Positions 1 to 6,511 are shown, counted from the first letter of the stretch. The stretch: 10,907 nt of DNA from Clostridia bacterium (GCA_017529165.1 JAFXNY010000001.1:1-10907); one strand, 5' to 3'. Notes: generated by a model from the sequence alone, not told the origin. Translations and numbers: made by a program.

Positions 1-64
1 CCGTTTTCTACGCAACGGTTTCCTAAAATAGAGTGACATTTTTGATTTCTACTGTAAGTAGAGC
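1..64. other. Gene-free left edge with two small hairpins, one Cas12a-repeat-like
   Basis: No coding sequence is visible here. Positions 1-5 (CCGTT) and 14-18 (AACGG) can pair around an 8-base loop. Positions 48-52 (TCTAC) and 58-62 (GTAGA) pair around the loop TGTAA. The second hairpin is preceded by ATT, as in the mature repeat of type V-A CRISPR systems, but only one copy lies in the window. It starts two bases from the apgM stop codon. No T-run follows it on the minus strand, so it is not a convincing intrinsic terminator for apgM. Confidence 0.4.
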
Positions 65-1276
65 TTATTTTTCGAGCAGTCTTTTCATTATATCCGGACC
101 GTGCTCTACAAAGTTGCCCGTGCTTTTTGCTGTATCCTCAGTAAAGGTATACACACCGCCGAGGCTTTTTCGGCTGTCATAAATCATAAATGGCACCGGC
201 TCGCTTGAGTGGGTTTTGGTGGCTATCGGGGTGGGGTGGTCTGGCATAACAAGTATTCGGTAATCTTCGCCACTTTCTTTAAGGTAGTTTAGTATCGGCT
301 TGAACGCACGCTTATCAATACATTCTATAGCCTTAACCTTGTTTTCCGGTTCTGCACGGTGGCCACATTCATCCGGTGCTTCAAAGTGCATATAAACTAA
401 ATCGCACCCCGATTTGAAAGCCTTAATGCCGGCACTCGCTTTGCCCTCAAAATCAGTGTCTATATAACCCGTGGCACCCTTTACCTCGGGCACTTCCATA
501 CCGGCGCATTTGCCTATGCCTTTAAGCAGGTCAACAGCGCTCACAACCGCCGCCTTCACGCCGAACTTACTATGGAAGTTTTCTACCGCCGGTTTAGTGC
601 CCTCGCCCCAAAGCCATATTGAATTGGCGGGGCGAAGACCTTTTTTAACCCTTTTAATATTAACAGGGTGGTCCTTTAGAAAAGCGTTGCTTTTTTTCAT
701 AAGGTCAATCAGTGGCACAGCGTTTTTAGATTTGCTTAAATATTCGCCTATAACTCTTCCGCTTATATCGTGGGGCGGAGTCATATCCCCTAAATCGGTA
801 GTACCGTTATCAAAAACAAGACAATGCCTGTAGCTTACCCCCGAATAAAACTTAAACGGCGGCTTGCCAAGGCGCTCGTCAACCGTTTTTATAATCTCTG
901 CCGCCTCGGCAGTAGATATATCTCCGGCGCAGTAGTCTATCATTGTTTTGTTCTCATACGGTTCATCATCACTAAGTGTTACAAGATTACAGCGAAGTGT
1001 TACATCGCTGTCTTTAAGACTTATACCTATAGACGCCGCCTCTAAAGGAGAACGCCCGGTATAACACTCTTTAGGGTCATACCCCATAACCGATAGATTT
1101 GCCACATCACTGCCGGGCTTAAGCCCCGGTGCTACAGTGCGGCACATACCCACATATGCACTCTTACAAAGAGCGTCCATATTAGGCTTATTTGCCGCCT
1201 GCATAGGCGTTTTGCCGCCAAGCTCTTTTACCGGCGTATCAGCCATACCGTCACACAGCATTACTAAATATTTCAT
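65..1276 (-). CDS. apgM: Archaeal-type cofactor-independent phosphoglycerate mutase / homoserine-kinase-like protein
   Basis: A 403-residue cytoplasmic enzyme of the alkaline-phosphatase superfamily. Members interconvert 3- and 2-phosphoglycerate without 2,3-bisphosphoglycerate, using two divalent metals and a phosphoserine intermediate. The N-terminus has the metal-binding Asp-Gly (D9, G10 in MLCDGMAD). PGSDVANLS supplies the probable catalytic serine (S56), followed by GYDP and the family motif GRSPLEAASIG. Near the C-terminus, HFEAPDECGH and MPDHPTPIATKTHSSEP carry the remaining metal ligands. Length is normal for the family. The ATG has a good Shine-Dalgarno (AAGGTGA, complement of 1281-1287) four bases upstream. 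A closely related bacterial subfamily is annotated as a proposed homoserine kinase, and the sequence alone does not let me separate the two roles. It is monocistronic here and divergent from the U32 gene. Confidence 0.9.
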   Translation of the reverse strand: MKYLVMLCDGMADTPVKELGGKTPMQAANKPNMDALCKSAYVGMCRTVAPGLKPGSDVANLSVMGYDPKECYTGRSPLEAASIGISLKDSDVTLRCNLVTLSDDEPYENKTMIDYCAGDISTAEAAEIIKTVDERLGKPPFKFYSGVSYRHCLVFDNGTTDLGDMTPPHDISGRVIGEYLSKSKNAVPLIDLMKKSNAFLKDHPVNIKRVKKGLRPANSIWLWGEGTKPAVENFHSKFGVKAAVVSAVDLLKGIGKCAGMEVPEVKGATGYIDTDFEGKASAGIKAFKSGCDLVYMHFEAPDECGHRAEPENKVKAIECIDKRAFKPILNYLKESGEDYRILVMPDHPTPIATKTHSSEPVPFMIYDSRKSLGGVYTFTEDTAKSTGNFVEHGPDIMKRLLEK

Positions 1277-1298
1277 AAAATCACCTTACCAATTATGT

Positions 1299-1327
1299 AT
1301 AATAACACCGCTTGGCAATTTAGTAAA
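1299..1327 (-). promoter_or_regulatory. Putative sigma-A promoter of apgM
   Basis: On the minus strand, -35 TTTACT (complement of 1322-1327) is separated by 17 bases from -10 TATTAT (complement of 1299-1304). The start codon lies 22 bases beyond the -10. It is back-to-back with the U32 promoter at 1357-1365. Confidence 0.5.
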
Positions 1328-1356
1328 GCAAAAAAGTTTTATTTTTTATAGGTTTG

Positions 1357-1365
1357 TGGTATAAT
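1357..1365 (+). promoter_or_regulatory. Extended -10 promoter of the U32 gene
   Basis: TGG followed by a perfect TATAAT (1360-1365) forms an extended -10 element. No good -35 is visible in the T-rich DNA upstream, which is usual for extended -10 promoters. Expected transcription start is about 1372, giving a leader of roughly 17 bases to the ATG at 1389. This argues against the in-frame GTG at 1377 as the start. Confidence 0.6.
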
Positions 1366-1388
1366 CTTACAAAAGTGTGGTGAGAGAA

Positions 1389-2993
1389 ATGGAAATATTA
1401 GCCCCTGCCGGAAATATGGAAGCGCTTATAGCCGCCGTGCGATGCGGTGCGGATGCAGTGTATTTAGGTCTTAAAGATTTCAGTGCCAGAAGAAACGCCG
1501 ATAACTTTGACCGAGAAGCTCTTAAAAAAGCGATAGAATATTGTCATATAAGAGGCGTAAAGGTGTATATCGCCATAAATACTATGATTAAAGAGAGCGA
1601 ACTCTCTTTAGCGGTAGATGAGGCTGCTTTTGCATATAACTGCGGGGCGGACGCCTTTATTGTTTCCGATTTAGGGCTTATTTCCGTTTTACATAAAAAA
1701 CTTCCCGAGGCTGTACTTCACGCCTCAACACAGATGACAGTCCATTCGCCTGCGGCAATTCCGGCACTTAAGAACTACGGCATAAAAAGAGTAGTGTTAG
1801 CCCGTGAAATGAGCAGAGAAGAGATAAAAGTGTTTTGCACACAGGCTAAAAAAGAGGATATAGAAGTAGAAGTTTTTGTGCACGGCGCACTTTGTATGTG
1901 CGTATCAGGCCAGTGTCTGCTATCGAGTGTTTTAGGCGGCAGAAGCGGTAACAGGGGTCTGTGTGCCGGACCTTGCAGGCTTGAGTTTTCGGCAAAAAAC
2001 ACGGGCAGATATGATTTAAGCCTTAAAGATTTATCGCTTATAGATTACCTTTTAGAACTCGAAAGCTTTGGCATTACCTCTGCAAAAATAGAGGGCAGGA
2101 TGAAAAGACCTGAATATGTAGCGGCGGCGGTGTTGGCGTGCCGCGCTTCGCTTGACGGCGACAAAAACACACAGCTTAAAAAGGCGTTAGCCGATGTATT
2201 CTCACGCTCCGGCTTTACGGACGGATATTATAAATCGTCCCTTTGTGCCGATATGTTCGGGGTGAGAACAAAAGAGGATGTTTTAGAGTCCGGCACCGCT
2301 TTTTCTTTTATACACACTCTTTACCGCAGTGAACGCCAAAGCGTGCCCGTGGACATTACCGCCGAAATAGAAAGGGAAAAACAAATAAGTATTACCGTGA
2401 AATGCGGCAAGGATACCGTTACAGTAAACGGCAACATACCGCAAGAGGCGATAAAAAACAGTGTTACAGAAGACGGTATAAAGCAGTCGCTTTCAAAGCT
2501 CGGCGGCACGCCGTATTTTGTAAAAAGCGTTACCGTAACGCTTGACGGCGGACTGTTTGTATCCGCAGGCGAGCTTAATGCCCTGCGGCGTGAAGCGGTA
2601 GAAATGCTTAATGCCGTAAGGGGTGGCACAAACAGAAACGCAGTGGCAGATTATTTGCCAGAAAAAGCCGTGCCCGACCTTACAAAAGAGCCTGAAACAT
2701 ATATAAAGATTAACGGTGCAGAGCAACTGCCAAGCGGTATTTCGGGCGTTGCCGGAGTTATTTTGCCTTTGGAATGTGATTTTACCGCTTTGCCGGACGG
2801 CATAGAGATAATCGCCGACCTGCCGAGGTATATAGCGGACGAAAATAAACTTATAAAAAGGCTTAATGAGGTTAAAAATCAGGGTGTAAACAAAGCATAC
2901 TGCGGTAATCTTTCGGCGGTAGCTTTGGCTGAAACGAGGGCTTCGGGATTATCGGTGCAAACGGTCTTAACTGTGCAAACAGCGAGAGTGTAA
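1389..2993 (+). CDS. U32 family peptidase / RlhA-like Fe-S protein, N-terminal part, frameshifted
   Basis: Begins MEILAPAGNMEAL, the standard opening of U32 proteins, followed by CGADAVYLG and an RRNADNF segment. The core motif VHGALC...SGQC...GGRSGNRG.CAGPCR provides cysteines 169, 176, 192 and 196 (counted from the ATG at 1389). These are the four positions expected to hold the 4Fe-4S cluster in this family. The region after about residue 330 resembles the beta-rich extension (DUF3656) of RlhA, which in E. coli is needed for hydroxylation of 23S rRNA C2501. I infer an RNA-modification role rather than proteolysis. A stop is reached at 2993 after the frame is lost near residue 517, so the last 17 or so residues of this frame are out-of-frame sequence. 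I prefer the ATG at 1389 to the GTG at 1377 because of the promoter position and the family N-terminus. The Shine-Dalgarno (GGTGAG) is weak. Confidence 0.85.
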   Translation: MEILAPAGNMEALIAAVRCGADAVYLGLKDFSARRNADNFDREALKKAIEYCHIRGVKVYIAINTMIKESELSLAVDEAAFAYNCGADAFIVSDLGLISVLHKKLPEAVLHASTQMTVHSPAAIPALKNYGIKRVVLAREMSREEIKVFCTQAKKEDIEVEVFVHGALCMCVSGQCLLSSVLGGRSGNRGLCAGPCRLEFSAKNTGRYDLSLKDLSLIDYLLELESFGITSAKIEGRMKRPEYVAAAVLACRASLDGDKNTQLKKALADVFSRSGFTDGYYKSSLCADMFGVRTKEDVLESGTAFSFIHTLYRSERQSVPVDITAEIEREKQISITVKCGKDTVTVNGNIPQEAIKNSVTEDGIKQSLSKLGGTPYFVKSVTVTLDGGLFVSAGELNALRREAVEMLNAVRGGTNRNAVADYLPEKAVPDLTKEPETYIKINGAEQLPSGISGVAGVILPLECDFTALPDGIEIIADLPRYIADENKLIKRLNEVKNQGVNKAYCGNLSAVALAETRASGLSVQTVLTVQTARV

Positions 2994-3424
2994 AGGCATT
3001 AAAAAACATAGGTGTAAGCACGGTTATAATAAGCCCCGAAATAAGTATCGCTTCGGCAAAGGCGTTGCCGGGCGATATTAAAAAAGGTATATTTGCGTAC
3101 GGCAGACTGCCTTTAATGCTCACCAGAAACTGTCCTGTTAAAAATGTTAAAACCTGTGCCGGGTGCGGCAAAAAGAGTTTTCTTACCGACAGAAAGGGCA
3201 TAGCGTTTCCGGTCGCCTGCCGGCAGGGTTACAGTGAGATTTTTAATTCCATACCTATATATCTTGCTGATAAGCGGGACGATTTATCGGGCTTTGATTT
3301 TATCCTTTTAAGTTTTACGGACGAAAGCAAGGCGGAAGTAGAGCGGATAATAAACGATTATAAAAACGGTGCATTCCCGCCCGAAAGCTTTACAAGAGGA
3401 CTGTATTATAAGAATATACAATAA
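2939..3424 (+). pseudogene. Displaced C-terminal part of the U32 protein after a -1 frameshift
   Basis: In the frame one base back, the sequence reads GFGIIGANGLNCANSESVKAL and continues, about 161 residues in all, to the stop at 3424. It contains LMLTRNCP...CAGCGKK..LTDRKG..FPVAC...EIFNSIPIYLADK, the cysteine-containing C-terminal block of long U32 proteins. Adding one G to the GGG at 2938-2940 joins it seamlessly to the upstream frame and gives a normal-length protein of about 678 residues. This frame is closed upstream by TGA at 2930-2932, which confines the lesion to a few bases. No start codon or ribosome binding site is present for separate translation. This is either a true inactivating deletion or a base missed in the assembly. 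Confidence 0.85.
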
Positions 3425-3430
3425 AAATAA

Positions 3431-3566
3431 CGGGCGGATAATATCCGCCCCTACGAAGACAGACATCAGACGGCAGATGTCAGATTTCAGACGGTATGTG
3501 TGCCTTTGGCACGGAATATAAACAGCGGCGGTGATTTTCACCGCCGCACATATTATCTGATGTCTG
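3431..3566. repeat. Palindromic repeat island A
   Basis: A mosaic of short repeats. GGGCGGATAATATCCGCCC (3432-3450; 9-base arms) is followed by CTACGAA. ACAGACATCAGACGGCAGAT lies at 3459-3478, and a block shared with island B runs to about 3524. GCGGCGGTGA at 3525-3534 pairs with 3538-3547. CAGACATCAGA at 3460-3470 has an exact 11-base inverted copy at 3556-3566, so the inner part resembles a small element of about 107 bases with terminal inverted repeats. No protein is encoded. Several pieces recur at 4750-5010. Confidence 0.8.
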
Positions 3567-3586
3567 TTATCTGGATACTAAAAAAA

Positions 3587-3611
3587 GCGGCAGGCTTTTC
3601 CTGCCGCTTTT
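3587..3611. terminator. Bidirectional intrinsic terminator between the U32 gene and the RHH gene
   Basis: GCGGCAGG (3587-3594) and CCTGCCGC (3600-3607) form an 8-bp GC-rich stem with loop CTTTT. It is flanked by AAAAAA on the left and TTTT on the right, so it can terminate the rightward U32 transcript and the leftward RHH transcript. The stop codon of the RHH gene (3611-3613) lies next to it. Confidence 0.85.
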
Positions 3612-3790
3612 CATATTATTTCCAGATTTTCAATTCCGTGTTCTAAAATTATATTTATGAGTTCGTTCCTTGAGTAATTGCTCTCTTTAGATATTCTGTT
3701 AAGTTCTGAAAGAATATCATCTTTAATTCTTACCGATATAATGCTGTTGCCGTCCTCGCCTCGTTTTTTAATTCTAAGCGGTTCACTCAT
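3611..3790 (-). CDS. Small ribbon-helix-helix (CopG/Arc-type) DNA-binding protein
   Basis: A 59-residue protein, easily missed because of its size. It starts MSEPLRIKKRGEDG. A short basic arm is followed by the beta-strand SIISVRIKDD (about 16-25), helix A ILSELNRISKES (26-37), the turn NYSRNE, and helix B LINIILEHGIENLEII to the C-terminus. This is the pattern of MetJ/Arc/CopG repressors, which bind DNA as dimers through the paired strands. The ATG is supported by an excellent Shine-Dalgarno, GAGGTGAT (complement of 3796-3803), six bases upstream. The stop runs into a terminator, so this is a complete one-gene unit. There is almost no room for any other domain, so it is a pure DNA-binding protein. 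It is divergent from the GNAT-like gene and probably binds the phased TATTACA sites in the shared promoter region. An antitoxin role is possible but not shown. Confidence 0.85.
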   Translation of the reverse strand: MSEPLRIKKRGEDGNSIISVRIKDDILSELNRISKESNYSRNELINIILEHGIENLEII

Positions 3791-3817
3791 TTTGTATCAC
3801 CTCAACATATATTTTAG

Positions 3818-3879
3818 TATTGACATAACACAAAAAACATATTACACTTTATATATGTTTGTATTACAAATATATTACA
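3818..3879. promoter_or_regulatory. Phased TATTACA repeats, putative RHH operator
   Basis: TATTACA occurs exactly at 3840-3846, 3862-3868 and 3873-3879, with a one-base variant TATTGACA at 3818-3825. Start-to-start distances are 22, 22 and 11 bases, which places all copies on one face of the helix. The first two copies overlap the -35 and -10 of the promoter for the GNAT-like gene. That is where an autoregulating RHH repressor would be expected to sit. The DNA is AT-rich, so some chance similarity is possible. Confidence 0.5.
3820..3848 (+). promoter_or_regulatory. Promoter of the GNAT-like gene
   Basis: A perfect -35 TTGACA (3820-3825), a 17-base spacer, and a -10 of TACACT (3843-3848, four of six matches). 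Expected start is about 3855, leaving a leader of about 40 bases. That leader carries two of the TATTACA repeats. Confidence 0.6.
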
Positions 3880-3895
3880 ATGCAGAGGTGTATTT

Positions 3896-4732
3896 GTGAA
3901 AATAGACGGTTGGAAATACTATAACTTTGCGGCATTTCCGAGTACCTGGCCGCACGAAGAAGTAAATCTGTTGCCGATAAATGATAAATCTATATGGATG
4001 CTGGACGGCTCGCCTTTACGTGCCCGTTGGACTTCCGATTGGGATAAAAAAGAAAAATCGCAATTCTATTTTTGCATAAAAGACGACAGATTTAACATAG
4101 AAAAAATCAGAGCAAAACGCCGATATGAAATAAATAAAGGTGTTAAAAACTTTGATGTAAAGATTATAAACCCTAAAGACTATAAAGATGAAATATACGA
4201 CGTGTACATTGAAAGTCTAAAGGGATATCCGAGCGGAACAGTTCCGATTTCAAAAGAAGAAATGATTAACACCGTAGAGAGCGGATTTAGCCAGAAAGAA
4301 TGTCGGTTTTTCGGTGCTTTTAGAAAATCGAGCGGTCAGTTATGCGGATATTCGGATGTGTATATAAGAGGACAGTTTATTCCCATAAGTTCACTTCACA
4401 CCCGTACAAGCTGTGAGAAAGACGGTGTCAATTTGGCTTTAGTAAACGGTATTGTACAGTGGTTTAACGACCTTGATATTGAAAACGCTTACCTTTGTGA
4501 CGGTGCAAGAAGTGTTTATCACGAAACCGCATTTCAAGATTTTCTCACAAAATACTTTAATTTCAGGCGGGCATATTGTAAACTTAATATCATATACAAG
4601 CCAATTATAAGACCGGTAGTTGCTTTGCTTTTTCCGCTTCGGAAGCTTTTTTATAAGCTTCCGTTAAAACCTGCACGGCAGATTTCCGCCGTGCTTAAAA
4701 TGGAAGCGTGGAAAAGAAACCGTGAAAATTAG
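3896..4732 (+). CDS. GNAT/FemAB-like acyltransferase-fold protein
   Basis: A 278-residue soluble protein. Translation starts at GTG with Shine-Dalgarno AGAGGTG (3884-3890) five bases upstream. The N-terminal part is aromatic-rich (W6, W18, W34, W45, W49). Residues 66-95 contain FNIEKIRAKRRYEINKG followed by KNFDVKII, a basic helix-plus-strand pattern I associate with FemAB-like and related GNAT-fold proteins. The middle has a plausible GNAT core (RFFGAFRKSSGQLCGYSDVYIRG, then a segment rich in small residues near LALVNGIVQWFNDL). The C-terminal about 50 residues (YKPIIRPVVALLFPLRKLFYKLP and on) are hydrophobic and basic and may touch a membrane. Similar proteins are often found near surface-polysaccharide genes, so transfer of an acyl or aminoacyl group to a cell-surface component is a reasonable guess, but no substrate can be read from the sequence. 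It stands alone, divergent from the RHH gene, between two repeat islands. Confidence 0.7.
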   Translation: MKIDGWKYYNFAAFPSTWPHEEVNLLPINDKSIWMLDGSPLRARWTSDWDKKEKSQFYFCIKDDRFNIEKIRAKRRYEINKGVKNFDVKIINPKDYKDEIYDVYIESLKGYPSGTVPISKEEMINTVESGFSQKECRFFGAFRKSSGQLCGYSDVYIRGQFIPISSLHTRTSCEKDGVNLALVNGIVQWFNDLDIENAYLCDGARSVYHETAFQDFLTKYFNFRRAYCKLNIIYKPIIRPVVALLFPLRKLFYKLPLKPARQISAVLKMEAWKRNREN

Positions 4733-4749
4733 ACTGTGCCGTAATTATT

Positions 4750-5010
4750 ATCTGACATCAGATTACAGATGTCAGATTTCAGATGATATGTGTGCCTACG
4801 GCGGTATATTAAACGGGCAGTCGGGACGCCTGCCCCTACGAAAAGGCAATATTTGATATTTGTAGGGTGCGGCGATTTTCGACGCACCGATGTAGGGAAC
4901 GGCGACCTCGACGTTCCAAAACAGACATCAGACGGCAGATACGGGCGGATAATATCCGCCCCTACGAACAATAAATAATGATTATTTGTAGGGGCGTTTA
5001 TCAAACGCCC
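4750..5010. repeat. Palindromic repeat island B
   Basis: Non-coding run of at least six inverted repeats. ATCTGACATC (4750-4759) pairs with 4768-4777. GGGCAG (4815-4820) pairs with 4830-4835. GGTGCG (4866-4871) pairs with 4883-4888. GGAACG (4896-4901) pairs with 4912-4917. GGGCGGATAATATCCGCCC lies at 4943-4961, and GGGCGTTT (4992-4999) pairs with 5003-5010. Several are bordered by TGTAGGG or CCCTACGA, a signature of dispersed palindromic repeats in many Firmicutes. ACAGACATCAGACGGCAGAT (4921-4940) and CAGATGTCAGATTTCAGA (4766-4783) are identical to pieces of island A. The last hairpin is followed by GTTTTATTATTT, so it could weakly terminate rightward transcription. Confidence 0.85.
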
Positions 5011-5016
5011 GTTTTA

Positions 5017-5436
5017 TTATTTGGTGCTATCTGATTTGAGAATATCTATAGCCTTAATAAGCGGTGCCGGCATAGGGATACCTATTAGTGCGGCATTCTC
5101 TGTAATGCTTATTGCCTCGTTAGTGATAAAGGCGATTATCACGCCGTCAGCAATAAAGCTTTGCCCTGTAAAGCTATCAAGGCGGTAGGATAACAGTACA
5201 ATAATTAAAGTTATCCCTTTTCTCATCAGCCCCTTAAACCCGGCGTGCGATTCGAGCGCACCGTTTTTCGATTTCGGGCTTTTTTTGAATACTCCTGCTA
5301 AAATAAGTCCGCTTATATAGTCCGCCGCCATAAAAACCATAAGAGTTGTAAGGGCGGAATCAAAACCGCCGAAGATTTTAGCTAAAACTGCCCCTATGGC
5401 GCCTGCGGCGGCGCTTATTATTTCCTTTATTTTCAT
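5017..5436 (-). CDS. Phage-type holin (holin 4 / toxin-secretion holin family)
   Basis: A 139-residue membrane protein. Hydrophobic segments lie at about residues 6-23, 26-48, 69-86 and 93-118. The stretch TTLMVFMAADYISGLILAG, then a basic loop with KSPKSKNGALESHAGFKGLMRKG, is characteristic of the Cph1/TcdE-like holin family: D-Y-x-T/S-G in the second segment and S-x-x-G-xx-GLxRK before the third. Holins open the membrane so that an endolysin reaches the wall; some clostridial relatives export toxins. The gene follows the amidase on the same strand with a 13-base gap that contains its GAGG ribosome binding site, so they form one transcription unit. The order is endolysin then holin. No other phage gene is in view. 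Confidence 0.9.
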   Translation of the reverse strand: MKIKEIISAAAGAIGAVLAKIFGGFDSALTTLMVFMAADYISGLILAGVFKKSPKSKNGALESHAGFKGLMRKGITLIIVLLSYRLDSFTGQSFIADGVIIAFITNEAISITENAALIGIPMPAPLIKAIDILKSDSTK

Positions 5437-5449
5437 TTTTTTTGCCTCT

Positions 5450-6433
5450 TTACTTAAAATAAACCTTAATGGCGTCTATTTCTCTGCCGAAGTTTCCGGC
5501 ATAGCCGTTTTTACTATCGTTTATGTCATAGCCTGTGACTTCCGGCAGCCAACGGTTAGAGCTTTTTTCGTGAGCGGCATAGCAAAGCGTTTTGCCGGTA
5601 TCAGTGCGGAAAGCCACAGCATCAATAGGCTGGCCTAGGTTTCCGGCATAGTCTTCACGGTTTTTAACCTCGGGAAGCCAGCGAGCCTTTCTTGTAGCAG
5701 TGCCTCTTAAATGTACTTTATAATAGATATTTCCCTTTGTGAGATTTGCGTAAACCGCACAAATTGCATTTTTCATATTGCCAGCGTAGTCGCTGTCGTT
5801 TTTAACATTAGGAAGCCACTTTCTCTTCACATTCTCCCAAACCTGATATATAACATCTATTTTTTCGTCATTCTCTTTGGGCTTTAGAGACAAAAACTCT
5901 ATTAGTCCCTCTGCTACGGCACGGGCATAGTTTTGCTTGCCCTCGTCTGATGTGATTATTTTATAATCAAACTCGCCGTCCATAAAACCGCCCTCAACTA
6001 AAACAGCCGGAACTTTATTTTGATTTATAACTTGGAAATTAGCACGCTTTATGCCTCTGCCTTTAAGCCCTGTGTACTTAACAAGTCTTGTATAGATATC
6101 CTCTGCGAGCCTATTGTCCCTGCAGGTGGGGCTTCTATCGGTGTATACTTCTACACCGGTAACACCGCTAAAGCTTCCTGTATAGGCGTTGTGGTGAATG
6201 GAAACAAAAGCGTCAACCCCGGCTTTTATATAGGCGTTTACTCTTTGCGATAACGGCTCGTCAACCGCTCCCTCGTCATTATCGGTGCGTATGATTTCGC
6301 AATCGTAAGCGGATAGTATTTTAGCTATTCTGTCGCATACATCATCATTAAGTGACCATTCCTTGATACCGTCAGGAGTTTGTTTTCCCACCGTGTAAAG
6401 TCCGTGACCGGCGTCAAGCCCTATCTTTTTCAT
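5450..6433 (-). CDS. N-acetylmuramoyl-L-alanine amidase (Amidase_3) with three C-terminal WLP/YAGN repeats
   Basis: A 327-residue endolysin-like enzyme that cuts the bond between N-acetylmuramic acid and L-alanine of peptidoglycan. The catalytic domain (about 1-183) shows all expected residues: zinc ligands H10 (LDAGHG), E25 (KEWSLN) and H80 (VSIHHNAY), and catalytic E147 (VEGGFMD). From about 196, three repeats of roughly 45 residues carry the motif WLP.V followed by DYAGN or YAGN and I.A at W206, W252 and W295. They resemble the wall-binding C-terminal repeats of clostridial phage endolysins and loosely the ChW repeat. There is no signal peptide, consistent with release through the adjacent holin. 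The ATG has a strong ribosome binding site (GGGAGGG). The gene is first in the cassette and has its own promoter. Confidence 0.93.
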   Translation of the reverse strand: MKKIGLDAGHGLYTVGKQTPDGIKEWSLNDDVCDRIAKILSAYDCEIIRTDNDEGAVDEPLSQRVNAYIKAGVDAFVSIHHNAYTGSFSGVTGVEVYTDRSPTCRDNRLAEDIYTRLVKYTGLKGRGIKRANFQVINQNKVPAVLVEGGFMDGEFDYKIITSDEGKQNYARAVAEGLIEFLSLKPKENDEKIDVIYQVWENVKRKWLPNVKNDSDYAGNMKNAICAVYANLTKGNIYYKVHLRGTATRKARWLPEVKNREDYAGNLGQPIDAVAFRTDTGKTLCYAAHEKSSNRWLPEVTGYDINDSKNGYAGNFGREIDAIKVYFK

Positions 6434-6445
6434 AATTTACCCTCC

Positions 6446-6459
6446 CATATTAAAATATG
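6446..6459. repeat. Short palindrome just upstream of the amidase ribosome binding site
   Basis: CATATT (6446-6451), two A bases, and AATATG (6454-6459) form a 6-base inverted repeat. It lies directly against the GGGAGGG Shine-Dalgarno in the leader of the amidase mRNA. It could be a weak operator or a structure next to the ribosome binding site; AT-rich composition makes chance possible. Confidence 0.35.
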
Positions 6460-6511
6460 ATATATTACAAAAAAGGGCACTTGCAGATTTGCACAGTAAG
6501 GGCAGGATAAA

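Noticed and set aside
1..18. A second Cas12a-type repeat at TTTTCTACGCAACGG
   Set aside because: It has TTTCTAC but no GTAGA partner and is only 41 bases from the good copy, too close for a repeat-spacer unit.
471..1364. Plus-strand open frames at 471-833, 824-1045 and 1137-1364
   Set aside because: They are antisense to apgM or its upstream region, lack ribosome binding sites and show no family motifs.
1377..1388. GTG start for the U32 gene at 1377
   Set aside because: It would be only a few bases from the expected transcription start and adds residues not typical of the family; MEILAPAG at 1389 is the usual start.
2933..2945. Programmed -1 ribosomal frameshift in the U32 gene
   Set aside because: No X XXY YYZ slippery heptamer is present at the junction and U32 proteins are not known to need one. 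A single missing G explains the data.
3611..4732. Classical RHH-GNAT type II toxin-antitoxin operon (TacA/TacT-like)
   Set aside because: The two genes are divergent, not in one operon. The RHH protein has no C-terminal neutralising tail, and the GNAT-like protein is about 100 residues longer than such toxins. Kept only as a possibility in the findings.
4729..5004. Open frame on the minus strand (91 codons) and one on the plus strand at 4790-4978
   Set aside because: Both lie entirely in palindromic repeat island B, have no ribosome binding site, and translate the repeats themselves.
5017..6433. Active prophage
   Set aside because: Only the lysis pair is present; no integrase, repressor, terminase, capsid, tail or attachment site is seen in the window.
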